A stretch of 64,000 bases of DNA from JAVBNO01 sp031551485 (GTDB lineage: Bacteria > Bacillota > Clostridia > Oscillospirales > Ruminococcaceae), in the NCBI GenBank assembly GCA_031551485.1, contig JAVBNO010000019.1, positions 61,631 to 125,630 of the forward strand, in the 5' to 3' direction. The notes below the pieces were generated by a model, which saw nothing but the letters and a program-made list of their open reading frames with translations, was not told the origin of the DNA and did not search any database. The position numbers and the translations under genes were made by a program. Of this stretch, positions 26,606-36,189 are shown piece after piece (position 1 is the first letter of the stretch; each line of letters starts with the position of its first letter).

Positions 26606-28027
26606 ATGAACGAAGGACAGATCAAAGCCAGAGCCAGGCGGTTTGCCATTTTATCCGCGGTTAAAGCAGCGCTGCTCATCACCCTTGTGGTTTTTGGCGT
26701 ATTGCTGGCCTACCGGGTGCCTTGGAAGTATGATATGACAGCCCAGCAGCTGTTCACCCTTTCGGAGCAGAGCACCACCATTTTGGACGGTTTACAGGAG
26801 CCAGTGCGGATTGGGGCCGTGTATCCCAAAGGGCAGGAAGAGATGATGGTGGAGTCGTTGCTGGACGAATATGTGAAGGCGACGCCCAATGTGTCAGTGG
26901 AATATATTGATGCCGAGCGGGAACCCGCCAGGCTGGCGGCATATGCGCTGGATGTGGCGGCCGTACCAAACGGAACGATTATTGTGCAGGGGGCCCGCCG
27001 CACCCGGATGATTACCAACACCAGCCTGTTTAAAGAGACGCCGGCCGGCAACGTATTTACCGGCGAGCAGGAAATTACCGGCGCCATCCGCTATGTGACG
27101 ACGGACGAGTTGCCAGTGGTCTATTTTATGGAGGGACATGAAGAAGCGCTTGCCAGCGACAGAATGACAACAGCGGTGTCCGCGCTGCAACTGAACGCCT
27201 TCGAGGTGAAAACCTTTCATCCTATCCAGACGGGGAAGGTGCCAGACGACGCGTCCATTGTCATTGTTCCGTCGCCCAAGACAGACATCACCGCCCAAGA
27301 GGGCGAGATGCTGGAGGCGTATTTACAAAAGGGCGGCAAACTCTTTTTAATGATTGATTCGGTTATGAACACTAACGATATTGTGCTGACCAACTGGAAC
27401 CAACTGTGCCATCTTTACGGTATCGACATTGGCAATAACTATGTGGTGGAGGAAGATCAGACGGCCTACTTGTCCACCAACCGGCTGGTGCTGCTGCCGG
27501 CGTTCGCCCCCCACGAGATTACCACGCCCATGGCCGCCGCCCGCAAAGTGGTGGTGCTGCCGGTGGTGCGGGGACTGGGCAGCGTGGAATACGACAAAAC
27601 AACAGTAGAGCGGGATATTTTGCTAATGTCCTCCGCAAAATCCTGGGTGCGGGTGGATATGACCATTTTGGAGGGCAGCCAGACTGCCGCCGATTTGCAG
27701 GGGCCGCTGCCGCTGGCCTATGCCGCCACAGGCAGCAATGTGAAATGGGGCAACCCGGCCAGCCGCATTGTGGTGATTGGCAACAGCAGTTTTTGCAATA
27801 ACGACTATATGGAGGCCCAGGCCAACAAAGAGCTGTTCATGAACTGCGTCAACTGGCTGCAGGGTGACCGCAGCGCCGACATTGTGGCGGAAAAGGTCAT
27901 CAATGCCGACAAGCTGTTGGTAACGGGCGGACAGTTTATCCGTTTGGCGGTCATCTGCGTCGCGGTATTGCCCTTCATCGCGTTTTTGGGCGCGTTTATG
28001 GTTTGGTATTTGAGGAGACATCAGTGA
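26606..28027 (+). CDS. GldG-like auxiliary protein (ABC_transp_aux domain)
   Basis: 473 residues. One membrane segment near residues 16-34, then KYDMTAQQLFTLSEQSTTIL, the conserved opening of GldG/ABC_transp_aux proteins, a large extracytoplasmic domain and a second membrane segment near 446-467 with a short basic tail (YLRRHQ). It is probably held in the membrane at both ends and works with the ATPase and permease. The stop overlaps the start of the next gene (TGATG). Confidence 0.88.
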   Translation: MNEGQIKARARRFAILSAVKAALLITLVVFGVLLAYRVPWKYDMTAQQLFTLSEQSTTILDGLQEPVRIGAVYPKGQEEMMVESLLDEYVKATPNVSVEYIDAEREPARLAAYALDVAAVPNGTIIVQGARRTRMITNTSLFKETPAGNVFTGEQEITGAIRYVTTDELPVVYFMEGHEEALASDRMTTAVSALQLNAFEVKTFHPIQTGKVPDDASIVIVPSPKTDITAQEGEMLEAYLQKGGKLFLMIDSVMNTNDIVLTNWNQLCHLYGIDIGNNYVVEEDQTAYLSTNRLVLLPAFAPHEITTPMAAARKVVVLPVVRGLGSVEYDKTTVERDILLMSSAKSWVRVDMTILEGSQTAADLQGPLPLAYAATGSNVKWGNPASRIVVIGNSSFCNNDYMEAQANKELFMNCVNWLQGDRSADIVAEKVINADKLLVTGGQFIRLAVICVAVLPFIAFLGAFMVWYLRRHQ

Positions 28028-29328
28028 TGATGAAGAAAAACAAAAGCATCATCATTATGGTTGTCTTGGTGATTGTGGCGGCGGGGGCTTACTTCTTTTT
28101 GCAGAGCACCGACACGCCGGCCCAGACAGGCCTTTTGTTCCAACTGGGGGACAAGGAAACTATAACACGCATTGCGCTGCAAAATGAATTTGGCAGCTTT
28201 GATTTTACAGCGGAGCCGGACGATCGGTGGACAGTGACGACAGACGCGAGTTACCGGGCCAACCCCGAGAAAATGCGGTTGATGGTTGCCGCTTTGCGAA
28301 CGCTGCCGGTTTCCCGGGTAATGGAGGACCATTTGCCGGAGTATGGCCTGAATCCTCCTGTGGCCCAGGTGACCTTTACCACCCAAGGCGGCGAAAAACG
28401 CAGTTTTGCGGTAGGCGCCGAAACGGCGGGCCGGTCGGATGTTTATATTTTGGATGAAGCGACCGGCAAAGTCATGATTACATCCACAGCATCGGTGGCT
28501 CAGCTGACGGGAAGCCTTGCGGCATACCGGGACAAAGCGGTGCTGACCGTTGACAAAAACAACATCCGCCACATTGCGTATTTTGAGGGCAGCGTGCCGG
28601 TATTATCCCTGTCCAGCGACGGCCAAACCGGCGACTGGGTCATGGCAGCACCTTACGAAGTGCCGGCACGGCAGGTGGAAGTCAACGATCTGCTGGCGGC
28701 TATCCGAGGCTGGACCGTGGCCGGGTACCCGGCGGACGGGGACAAAGATTACACAGCTATGGGCCTGCAAAAGGCCGGACAGGCGCTGGAAATCACCGAC
28801 GCGGACGGCAACCGGCAACGCCTGGAATTTGGGGCGGTGGACGGTACCAACATTTTTGTGCGCACCGGCGGCCAGGATGAGATTGTGAAGCTGTATGCAG
28901 TGGACGTGGATTTTTCCCGGCTGACGCCGGAGCAGATGATGTTTATTGCACCGCTGAAAACCGAAGCCCAAGCCCTCGCTTCCATTTCGATCACGGCAGA
29001 GGGCAAGCAATACTTATTTGCGCTGGATCACACCGTTGACCCACCCACGGCGCGGCTGAACGGAAAAGACATTGCCTACAGCGCCTTTACCTCGGTGTTT
29101 TACAAATACCTGGCGATCATTGCCGAAGGGCGCGATACCGGCTACAGCGGCACAGACGCGCCGGTGGCCGTGCTGACATCACAGTTGGTGGACGGTGGGC
29201 AGGTTACGGTGGAGCTGCTGCCCCGGGATGACAAGACGCTGTTTATGCGCATTGACGGCAAGACGGAGTACTATTTGTCCGCCAGCCAGCTGGACGCGCT
29301 TTTGTATAAGTTGGGCGAGTTGGAGTAG
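28027..29328 (+). CDS. DUF4340 protein of the Gld-type transporter
   Basis: 433 residues, start ATG 28027 (or 28030) overlapping the GldG stop, with AGGAGACA upstream. One N-terminal membrane segment (residues about 8-24) followed by an extracellular beta-rich domain. The pattern of repeated DUF4340 units is visible: VMEDHLPEYGLNPPVAQVTF near 101-120 and DYTAMGLQKAGQALEI near 242-257. DUF4340 genes regularly follow GldG-type genes; biochemical role unknown. Confidence 0.82.
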   Translation: MMKKNKSIIIMVVLVIVAAGAYFFLQSTDTPAQTGLLFQLGDKETITRIALQNEFGSFDFTAEPDDRWTVTTDASYRANPEKMRLMVAALRTLPVSRVMEDHLPEYGLNPPVAQVTFTTQGGEKRSFAVGAETAGRSDVYILDEATGKVMITSTASVAQLTGSLAAYRDKAVLTVDKNNIRHIAYFEGSVPVLSLSSDGQTGDWVMAAPYEVPARQVEVNDLLAAIRGWTVAGYPADGDKDYTAMGLQKAGQALEITDADGNRQRLEFGAVDGTNIFVRTGGQDEIVKLYAVDVDFSRLTPEQMMFIAPLKTEAQALASISITAEGKQYLFALDHTVDPPTARLNGKDIAYSAFTSVFYKYLAIIAEGRDTGYSGTDAPVAVLTSQLVDGGQVTVELLPRDDKTLFMRIDGKTEYYLSASQLDALLYKLGELE

Positions 29329-29390
29329 CCCTTTGGACGTTAATAGATGCCTTGCGGCATTTTATTAAAAAATATTAAGGAGGAAAGTTT

Positions 29391-30548
29391 GTGAACAAAA
29401 CACTCAAAATGGTCGCCCTGATGATGGCGCTGCTGTTTGGCCTTTCTGTTTTTGCTGCTTGTGGCGGCACGACAGAACCTCCGGCAACGGAACCGTCCGC
29501 AGCGGGCGATGCGTCCACAGAAGCCCCGAGTGGTGATCCCATTTACATCGGTAAAATTCCGATCACCCTCAAGCATGACGTCCATGGCAACGATGCCAAA
29601 TGGGCAAAAATTTACGCCAAAGAGCAATATGGCGCCGAGTACGAAGTCATCGATGCTGAGCAAGATCTTGCCAAAGAGATTGCCGCTGTCGAAACCTTCA
29701 TCGGCAAAGGCGTTGACGGCATCATCCTCCACCCCGTGACCGAGGACGGCGTCAATGAGATTATCGCCGAAGCCCGCGCTGCCGACATTCCGATTATGAC
29801 CTATTGTGTCGGCGCAACCGGCAAAGCGGTTCCCGCTTTGAACATCGACGAAGCCAGTGTGGCCCAGCAGATGGGTAAAGACATGGCGACCAAATGGCTC
29901 GAGCTGTACCCCGACAAACCCGTTCAGGTTGGTTTGATCAGCTGGACCGACATCGCGTTCTGTTTTGACAACCGTACCGGCCCCTTCCTGAAAGGTGTTA
30001 AAGAGGTTGTTGACTATCTGCCCACCGACGACAGAGGCTTCAAAAACTCTGCCGGCGAGACACTGACCGGTGCTACCTATTGGGAGCATGCGGGCGGCGT
30101 TCTGGAGAAAGCCACCGAAGTGACCGCTGCTGCGATCATCAAATATCCGGATGTTAACATCGTGTACGGCGACAACGTTTCCAACGGCCTTGGCTGTTTG
30201 GCAGCGTATGAAGCAGCCGGCCGCGGCAAAGCCGAAGACGGCAAACCGCTGACCGAGCTGATCGCTTCCACCGATGCCAGCGCCGGCGAACTGAAAAAGC
30301 TGGCCGATCCGACCTGCTCTTTGAAGTATGCTCTTGGCATGCAGCCCAAAAACTTCGCCATTTCTCAAATCGACATGATCATGAAGCTGATTAAAGGCGA
30401 AATGGATCCCGACACATTTGTCGTCGAGACCACCCCGGATACTTACTTCAACTTCTACAAAGATTCTCTGCAGACGCTGCAAGATTGGTTCAACGAGCAA
30501 TATCTGCCCGACCAGCCTTTGGATCTGGCGGCTGAAATTGCAAAATAA
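29391..30548 (+). CDS. Sugar-binding lipoprotein of ABC importer 2
   Basis: 385 residues, GTG start after AAGGAGGAAAGTTT. Lipobox VFAAC with Cys24, Thr/Pro/Ala linker to about residue 50, then a Peripla_BP_4 domain (GVDGIILHPVTEDGVNEII near 107-125). It is longer than the first binding protein and has a C-terminal extension with several Asp/Tyr. It leads an operon with one two-domain ATPase and two permeases. Only 62 bases separate it from the DUF4340 gene and I see no clear promoter or terminator between them. Confidence 0.92.
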   Translation: MNKTLKMVALMMALLFGLSVFAACGGTTEPPATEPSAAGDASTEAPSGDPIYIGKIPITLKHDVHGNDAKWAKIYAKEQYGAEYEVIDAEQDLAKEIAAVETFIGKGVDGIILHPVTEDGVNEIIAEARAADIPIMTYCVGATGKAVPALNIDEASVAQQMGKDMATKWLELYPDKPVQVGLISWTDIAFCFDNRTGPFLKGVKEVVDYLPTDDRGFKNSAGETLTGATYWEHAGGVLEKATEVTAAAIIKYPDVNIVYGDNVSNGLGCLAAYEAAGRGKAEDGKPLTELIASTDASAGELKKLADPTCSLKYALGMQPKNFAISQIDMIMKLIKGEMDPDTFVVETTPDTYFNFYKDSLQTLQDWFNEQYLPDQPLDLAAEIAK

Positions 30549-30570
30549 GCACTACCCTAATACGGGTGAC

Positions 30571-30592
30571 GGGGGGGCTTTTTGCTCCCCCT
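30571..30592 (+). other. Intercistronic hairpin after the binding-protein gene
   Basis: gggggggc-ttttt-gctccccc forms a near-perfect GC hairpin in the 69-base gap before the ATPase gene. Such hairpins commonly protect the abundant binding-protein mRNA and reduce read-through into the membrane genes. Confidence 0.6.
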
Positions 30593-30617
30593 TCAACCAT
30601 AAGGCTGGAGGCAAGCC

Positions 30618-32108
30618 ATGAAGGATTATGTGTTGGAAGTAAAGAATATTTCCAAGCAGTTTGCGGGCGTTAAGGCGCTGGACGGCGTGAGTATCCCCAT
30701 TGTCCGGGGTTCCTGCCATTTTTTGGCGGGCGAAAACGGCGCGGGCAAATCGACATTGATTAAGATTATTACAGGTGCGCATCAAAAGACAAGCGGCACT
30801 GTCATTTACAACGGGAAAGAATTTAATCCATCCAACACCAGGGATGCGATGAATGCGGGCATCGGCTGTCTGTTTCAGGAACTGAACGTTGTAGAAAAGC
30901 TGCGGGTGGAGGAAAATATCTGCCTCGGGCTTGAGGAAACGAAGTTCGGCGTCATCAAACGGCAGTCCAACAATAAAGCGCTGCAGACGCTGGCGCGCAT
31001 TGACAATACCATTGATCCCAAGCAGTTTATTGAGGAATTGAGCGTGGCGGAGCGGCAGATTGTTGAAATTGCCAAGGCCCTTGCCATGAATTCCGATATT
31101 ATTATCATGGACGAACCAACTGCTTCGCTTTCGGAACAGGAAGTGAAACGGCTTTTTGAAATGATCGGCGAACTGAAAAAACAAGGTATCACCATCATTT
31201 ACATATCTCATCGTTTGGAAGAGTTTTTTGAAATTGCCGATTATATTTCCGTGTTGCGGGACGGCAAGCTGGTGGCGACCAAAGAGCGCAGCGAAGTCAA
31301 CAGTCGCCAGGAACTGATTCAGATGATGATTGGGAAGCTGATTTTGGAAGATTATGTGCCTAACGAAGTGGATAGCGGTACCAAAATGATCGAAGTACAT
31401 CATCTTTGCAATCGGAAGCTGAAGGATGTTTCCTTTGATCTTTACAAGGGCGAGATTTTAGGTTTTTATGGGCTGATTGGCGCGGGCAAAAGCGAAATAG
31501 CCCAGGCGATTTTTGGGGCGGATGCCTACGAGGGACAGGTCGTTGTCAACGGCAATGCCGAAAAAATTGGCAATGCCCAAAAAGCGCTTGGTAAAGGAAT
31601 TGCGTTTGTTCCGGAGGAGAGGCGCACCCTTGGAGTCTGCACCTCGCTGAATATCGCCGCCAACACCCCCATGATGAACTACAAAACAGTCTCTCAAAAC
31701 GGGCTGCTCAATACGGTCAAGCAAGGCAGTGTGGCCCGGGAGCTGATCGGAAAACTGGGCATTGCCTGCCGGGATGAAAATCAGACGGTGGCTTATTTAT
31801 CCGGCGGCAACCAGCAAAAAGTGGTTTTGGCCAAATGCCTGAATGCGGCGCCGTCGGTGCTGTTGCTGGACGAACCCACCCGCGGCGTGGATGTGGGCGC
31901 CAAGCAGGAAATTTACGCCATTATCCGCCAGCTTGTGAAAGAGGGCTGCTCGGTCATTGTGTTTTCCAGCGAGCTGCCGGAAATTTTGGGCCTGTGTGAC
32001 CGCATTGGGCTTTTGTACGAAGGCGCGCTTAAAACCGTCATCCCCAATGGCGATGATGTGGATTCTCAGGCCATTATGCACATTGTGACGGGAGGTGGCG
32101 AAGAATGA
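30618..32108 (+). CDS. Sugar ABC transporter ATPase, two-domain (RbsA type)
   Basis: 496 residues. First Walker A AGENGAGKST near 39-48, Walker B IIMDEPTASLSE near 162-173; second domain with GLIGAGKSEIAQAIFG near 286-301, LSGGNQQKVVLAKCL near 394-408 and LLLDEPTRGVDVG near 417-429. The start follows GGAGGCAAGCC. Its stop overlaps the start of the first permease gene. Confidence 0.93.
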   Translation: MKDYVLEVKNISKQFAGVKALDGVSIPIVRGSCHFLAGENGAGKSTLIKIITGAHQKTSGTVIYNGKEFNPSNTRDAMNAGIGCLFQELNVVEKLRVEENICLGLEETKFGVIKRQSNNKALQTLARIDNTIDPKQFIEELSVAERQIVEIAKALAMNSDIIIMDEPTASLSEQEVKRLFEMIGELKKQGITIIYISHRLEEFFEIADYISVLRDGKLVATKERSEVNSRQELIQMMIGKLILEDYVPNEVDSGTKMIEVHHLCNRKLKDVSFDLYKGEILGFYGLIGAGKSEIAQAIFGADAYEGQVVVNGNAEKIGNAQKALGKGIAFVPEERRTLGVCTSLNIAANTPMMNYKTVSQNGLLNTVKQGSVARELIGKLGIACRDENQTVAYLSGGNQQKVVLAKCLNAAPSVLLLDEPTRGVDVGAKQEIYAIIRQLVKEGCSVIVFSSELPEILGLCDRIGLLYEGALKTVIPNGDDVDSQAIMHIVTGGGEE

Positions 32109-33088
32109 GCAATGGGAATGCAAAAGTGGCCCCGGCCAACCGTTTTAAGCTGACGGCGGACGGGGTGCAAAATCTCACCATCTTGGGTATCTTTGTGGTC
32201 ATTTGTATTTTGGGTATCATTTTTGAACCCAAACTGTTCTTTACGCCAACAAATATCATCAATATCGTCGTGGCGACATCCAGTGTCATTATTACGGCGT
32301 CAGCTGTTACACTGGTGTTGATTTCGGGCAATTTGGATTTGTCGGTGGGCGGCGTAGGCGCCATGGCCGGCGTGCTGTTCGCACTGTTTGCCAAAGCGGG
32401 CATACCGGTGTGGCTGTCGGCGGTGCTGGCGGTTGCGTCGGGCATTTTGTGCGGTTTTTTAAGCGGGCTTATCATCTCCAAATTAAATTTGCCGTCCTTT
32501 ATCATTTCGCTGGCCTTTAAATACATTGCCGGCGGTGTGGCCCTGATTGGCGCAGGCGGCGCGATCATTTCCTCGGGGCTGCCCGGTAACATCGGCCGGA
32601 TGGGCCGGACGATTTGGGGCTTCCCCTTGCCGGTTGTTTATGCCATTGGCATTTTCCTCATTTTCATGTTTATCCAAACCCGCACGGTGTTTGCCAGCAA
32701 GGCCTATGCCATCGGTTCCAACATCAACACAGCCAAGCTTTCGGGCATTAACACCCCCTTTGTCATCACCGGCATTTTCATGCTGACCGGCATGGCGGCG
32801 GCGTTTACCGGCGTCGTTGTCACAGCCCGGTTTTCGGTGGCGGACTGCGGCATTTTGCCTGGGTTTGAAACAGACTGTATTATCGCGGCGGTTTTGGGGG
32901 GCACCGACATCAACGGCGGTCGGGGCACAGTCTTCGGCATGCTGATCGGCGCTTTGATTGTGGGTGTTTTGACCAACATCATGCAGATGATGGGGCTTGC
33001 CATTTATACCCAAAATGTGATTAAAGGCTTTGTGCTGGTGCTGGCCATTGTGCTCAACAATACCATCCGAGCCAAAATTAAAGTGTAG
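32105..33088 (+). CDS. Sugar ABC permease, first of two
   Basis: 327 residues, about nine membrane segments. Family mark TLVLISGNLDLSVGGVGAMAG near 65-85 and GGTDINGGRGTVFGMLIGAL near 263-282. Starts with an ATGA overlap. With the next gene it probably forms a heterodimeric channel, unlike importer 1, which has a single permease gene. Confidence 0.92.
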   Translation: MSNGNAKVAPANRFKLTADGVQNLTILGIFVVICILGIIFEPKLFFTPTNIINIVVATSSVIITASAVTLVLISGNLDLSVGGVGAMAGVLFALFAKAGIPVWLSAVLAVASGILCGFLSGLIISKLNLPSFIISLAFKYIAGGVALIGAGGAIISSGLPGNIGRMGRTIWGFPLPVVYAIGIFLIFMFIQTRTVFASKAYAIGSNINTAKLSGINTPFVITGIFMLTGMAAAFTGVVVTARFSVADCGILPGFETDCIIAAVLGGTDINGGRGTVFGMLIGALIVGVLTNIMQMMGLAIYTQNVIKGFVLVLAIVLNNTIRAKIKV

Positions 33089-33107
33089 GCCGGAAGGAGA
33101 GAAGAAT

Positions 33108-34091
33108 ATGAAAAATCTAAAATTAAGCCGGTCTTCCCGGCAGACTTTTGTCCTTTTCGGGCTGCTGATTGTGCTGATGGTTGTCTTTGCCGTCGAGAAT
33201 CCCAAGTTTATTTCGCTGTATAACATGATGAATATTGTGCGGCAGTATGTCCCCCATATTTTGATTGGCTGCGCCATGATGTTTGTGATTACCAGCGGCG
33301 CCATCGACCTGTCGGTGGGCGGCGTAATGGCGTTTTCCGCCATTGTGTACGGCTATCTGTGCCTGTGGGGGGTTAACCCTTGGCTGGCCATTCCCATTGT
33401 GGCCTGTTTCGGCATTTTCATGGGGTGGCTTAACATGTTCATCATGGAGCAGCTCAAGCTGCCGGCCATTATGGCGACAATGGCGACATGGATTACGTCG
33501 TCGGGGTTGGCGCTGACCATGTGTAAAGCGATTCCCATCAGCGACCCTTTGGTGAAGCCCATTACGAAACTGAGCAATCTGCGATTTTTTGACAACAAAA
33601 TACCACTGGCGCTTTTTATTGTCATTGTCTTTGTGGCCCTTTTCATCTTTCTGGAAAAGAAAACTATTCTGGGCAAATACGCCATCGCCATCGGCGGCAA
33701 CGCCAACGCAGCCTATTTTTCCGGCATCAGCGTCAAGAAGATGCGCTTCATCTTCTTCATGCTGTGCAGTGTGATGGCGACGTTGGGCGGCATGTGGCAG
33801 GTGGCCCGGCTGGGGTCGGCCGACCCGAAGATTGGCAACTCGATGGAGTTCTCAGTCATCTCCGCTTGCATTTTGGGCGGCGTCAATATCAAAGGCGGCG
33901 AGGGCAGCATCATCGGCGTGGTCATTGGCACCTACATGCTGGCCATTTTGACCAATGGCATGCAAATGATGAATATCGGCGCTTTTTACCAACAAATTGC
34001 CATTGGCATTGTGCTGTTGGGCGCTGTGCTGATCAATTACTTGTCGGACTACCTGATGGCCCGGCGTAAACGGGCCAAAGCGGCTGCATAG
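33108..34091 (+). CDS. Sugar ABC permease, second of two
   Basis: 327 residues from ATG 33108, behind GGAAGGAGAG; an upstream in-frame ATG at 33030 lies inside the previous gene and is not credible. Marks: MMFVITSGAIDLSVGGVMAFS near 60-80 and GGVNIKGGEGSIIGVVIG near 260-277. It ends at a strong terminator. Confidence 0.92.
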   Translation: MKNLKLSRSSRQTFVLFGLLIVLMVVFAVENPKFISLYNMMNIVRQYVPHILIGCAMMFVITSGAIDLSVGGVMAFSAIVYGYLCLWGVNPWLAIPIVACFGIFMGWLNMFIMEQLKLPAIMATMATWITSSGLALTMCKAIPISDPLVKPITKLSNLRFFDNKIPLALFIVIVFVALFIFLEKKTILGKYAIAIGGNANAAYFSGISVKKMRFIFFMLCSVMATLGGMWQVARLGSADPKIGNSMEFSVISACILGGVNIKGGEGSIIGVVIGTYMLAILTNGMQMMNIGAFYQQIAIGIVLLGAVLINYLSDYLMARRKRAKAAA

Positions 34092-34110
34092 GGTAGGGCT
34101 TTGATGCATC

Positions 34111-34140
34111 AAAAAAGAACCTGCCAGGCAGGTTCTTTTT
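34111..34140. terminator. Bidirectional terminator between convergent genes
   Basis: aaaagaacctgcc-ag-gcaggttctttt: a perfect 12-13 bp stem with A-run and T-run, between the plus-strand permease and the minus-strand Spo0A-like gene. Confidence 0.9.
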
Positions 34141-34153
34141 GTATGTCAAGCCA

Positions 34154-34912
34154 TTAATTTTTCAGGTGATAGACCAGGGTCGACAAAAACTGGCCGTTGG
34201 AAATTTTTTCGATATCGCAGTCGGCAAACAGGTTTTGAAAAAAAGGCGAATTGCTTTTTTGCATTTTTTGAATTGTATAGCGGATGTTACGTTCGACGGC
34301 AGCGGCCGTGGTGTCATTTTTTTCAGCAATTCTGGGATAGAGGGATTTGGTGAGCATTTGCAGGAAGTTGTTATTCTCCATACACAAAATCAGGGCGTCC
34401 ACAATATATTTGGACGAAAGATGGTGCAGCGGCGCATCCAGATTGCGCAACAGGCTAAGGGCCTGTTTTTCAAGGCTGGGGGCCAGGACGGGGGTTGTCT
34501 TATCAATTGGGGTGGCGGTCGCCGAAATACTTTGGGGATCGGGCTGGCCAGACAAACGTTTTAAGTTGGTCATGACCGTGCGGACATCCACCGGCTTGAT
34601 ATTAAAAAAGTCCACATTCAGCTCGTTCAAAGATTTGATGATGGAGTCGGTGCCAATGCCCGAAAGCATGTAGATGATGGGCCGGTAATCAGTCATCTTT
34701 TCTTTAATGAAATTAACGATAAAAATGCCGTCAAATTCCGGCATGATAATATCCAGAACGATGATCTCGGGTTGGTGCTGCTGAATATATTGTATCGCTT
34801 CTCTGCCGGTGGACGCTGCTGTCACTAATTGCAAAGATGGCTCCTGGCGAATGGCGGCGCTTAAAATGCTCAGCCATTCTTTGTTGTCATCAGCAATGAG
34901 AATAGTACGCAT
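34154..34912 (-). CDS. Divergent Spo0A-like response regulator
   Basis: 252 residues from the ATG at 34912, eight bases after GGGAG; another in-frame ATG lies 15 bases earlier. Receiver domain about 1-120: acidic pair Asp8-Asp9, phospho-acceptor Asp54 in VLDIIMPEFDG, Ser84 in place of the usual Thr, Lys106. A linker of about 30 residues leads to a Spo0A_C-type domain: LYPRIAEKNDTTAAAVERNIRY is close in layout to the Spo0A DNA-reading helix region. Compared with true Spo0A, the MLTAFGQ loop is changed to MLSGIGT and the end is divergent, so it may be a paralogue with its own targets rather than the master sporulation regulator. Confidence 0.8.
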   Translation of the reverse strand: MRTILIADDNKEWLSILSAAIRQEPSLQLVTAASTGREAIQYIQQHQPEIIVLDIIMPEFDGIFIVNFIKEKMTDYRPIIYMLSGIGTDSIIKSLNELNVDFFNIKPVDVRTVMTNLKRLSGQPDPQSISATATPIDKTTPVLAPSLEKQALSLLRNLDAPLHHLSSKYIVDALILCMENNNFLQMLTKSLYPRIAEKNDTTAAAVERNIRYTIQKMQKSNSPFFQNLFADCDIEKISNGQFLSTLVYHLKN

Positions 34913-34989
34913 CCCGTCATCTCCCATTCGGCAATTCCGTATCCAAATTCATATGTGAACGATTGTTAACCTTAAACGGTTCTTTTTCT

Positions 34990-35018
34990 AGTATAGTATA
35001 ATCGGCGTATCATTGCAA
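34990..35018 (-). promoter_or_regulatory. Promoter of the Spo0A-like gene
   Basis: On the minus strand TTGCAA (35013-35018), a 17-base spacer, then TATACT (34990-34995). The leader is about 70 bases. Confidence 0.65.
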
Positions 35019-35216
35019 CGATAAATTACAAATGTATGGAAAATTACAGCCTTTCACAAGGCCTTGCCATCTTTATTTTCGGACATCATAATAATCGGCG
35101 GGGGTATGATGAATGGCTCTAGTCATACGCAGGGACTGCCTTTTTGCAAACATTTGGAATCATTTGAAATTATTTGTAATTATACATCTGGAATTGACAC
35201 ATTACACTTGAATATA

Positions 35217-35245
35217 TTGCAAAAGTGGATAAAAAATGTTATATA
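35217..35245 (+). promoter_or_regulatory. Promoter of the DeoR-family gene
   Basis: TTGCAA, 17-base spacer, TATATA. A TTGACA at 35194 lies upstream but without a -10 at proper distance. The 34913-35273 gap holds only these divergent promoters as far as I can see. Confidence 0.55.
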
Positions 35246-35273
35246 TAAGAAAGTATGATTGAGGAGAGATCGC

Positions 35274-36053
35274 ATGGATATGAGTTTCAATGCTGCTATC
35301 CCCGCTGACCGGCAACAATGGGTTCTTTCCTTTGTTCAAGAGCATGGATCGGCACAAATCCGGGAGTTGGCAATCCAGTGCGGCGTATCGGAGGCAACCA
35401 TCCGCCGGGATTTGGATGAATTGGCCGCATTGGGGTATCTTGCGCGCACCCACGGCGGGGCCATTCAAAACAGCACCAGCTATGAGCTGGATTACAACGA
35501 ACGCTTTAAAAAGATGGTGGCGGAAAAAAAGCGGATTGCCCAACGAGCAGCCGCTTTTGTCAATGAGGGCAGCAGCGTTTTTTTAGATGCGGGCAGCACC
35601 AATTTTTTTATTTCCCAACAGCTGGCCAATCATAAGAATTTGACGGTTGTCACCAATGGTTTGGATATTGCCCATTCCATGGTGCTGCATCCAACATCTT
35701 CCCTTGTGGTGGCAGGGGGGATGCGCCGGGAACATTTTCACGTGCTGGTGGGGCCGATCCCTGAAAGCATCATTCAAGATTTGCACGTGGATATTTCTTT
35801 TCTGGGGTGCGACGCCATGAGTCCGGTGGAAGGGGTGTATTGTGCCAGCTTCATTGAATTAAGCATTAAAAAGTTGATTGCCAAGTGCGGCACCCGTTTG
35901 ATTATTGGCGCTGATCACAGCAAATTTGAACATAAAGGCTTTGCGAAAATTTGCAAAGCTGAAGATGTGGATGTTATCATCACCGATGACGGCGTGAAAC
36001 CGGCCACATTGGATGGGCTGAGAGAACATATCCGCACTGTCATCACCGTTTAA
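35274..36053 (+). CDS. DeoR/GlpR-family sugar-responsive repressor
   Basis: 259 residues from ATG 35274, seven bases after GAGGAGAG; the TTG at 35259 is less likely. N-terminal winged HTH with CGVSEATIRRDLDELAALGYL (about 35-55) and RTHGGAI, the family signature, then a sugar-phosphate sensor domain: FLDAGSTNFFISQQL near 102-116, VVTNGLDIA near 125-133 and GADHSKFEHKGFAKI near 217-231. It probably senses a phosphosugar and may control importer 2 or the PTS island (inference by proximity). Confidence 0.9.
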   Translation: MDMSFNAAIPADRQQWVLSFVQEHGSAQIRELAIQCGVSEATIRRDLDELAALGYLARTHGGAIQNSTSYELDYNERFKKMVAEKKRIAQRAAAFVNEGSSVFLDAGSTNFFISQQLANHKNLTVVTNGLDIAHSMVLHPTSSLVVAGGMRREHFHVLVGPIPESIIQDLHVDISFLGCDAMSPVEGVYCASFIELSIKKLIAKCGTRLIIGADHSKFEHKGFAKICKAEDVDVIITDDGVKPATLDGLREHIRTVITV

Positions 36054-36070
36054 AGGCGGTTGTATCTTGC

Positions 36071-36110
36071 AAAAACAGGCAGAACGGCCGCAACGCCGTG
36101 TCTGCCTGTT
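36071..36110 (-). terminator. Terminator for the minus-strand sigma/anti-sigma operon
   Basis: aacaggcagaacggc pairs with gccgtgtctgcctgtt (one bulge). On the minus strand the stem is followed by TTTTT; on the plus strand there is no T-run, so it mainly serves the genes on the right. Confidence 0.7.
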
Positions 36111-36189
36111 CCTTATGATGGTGCTTCTATGGTTTTGAAAGCATGGGATGTGCCAACGGTATAAGACCGTTGCGGCCAATGGCTTTGGA

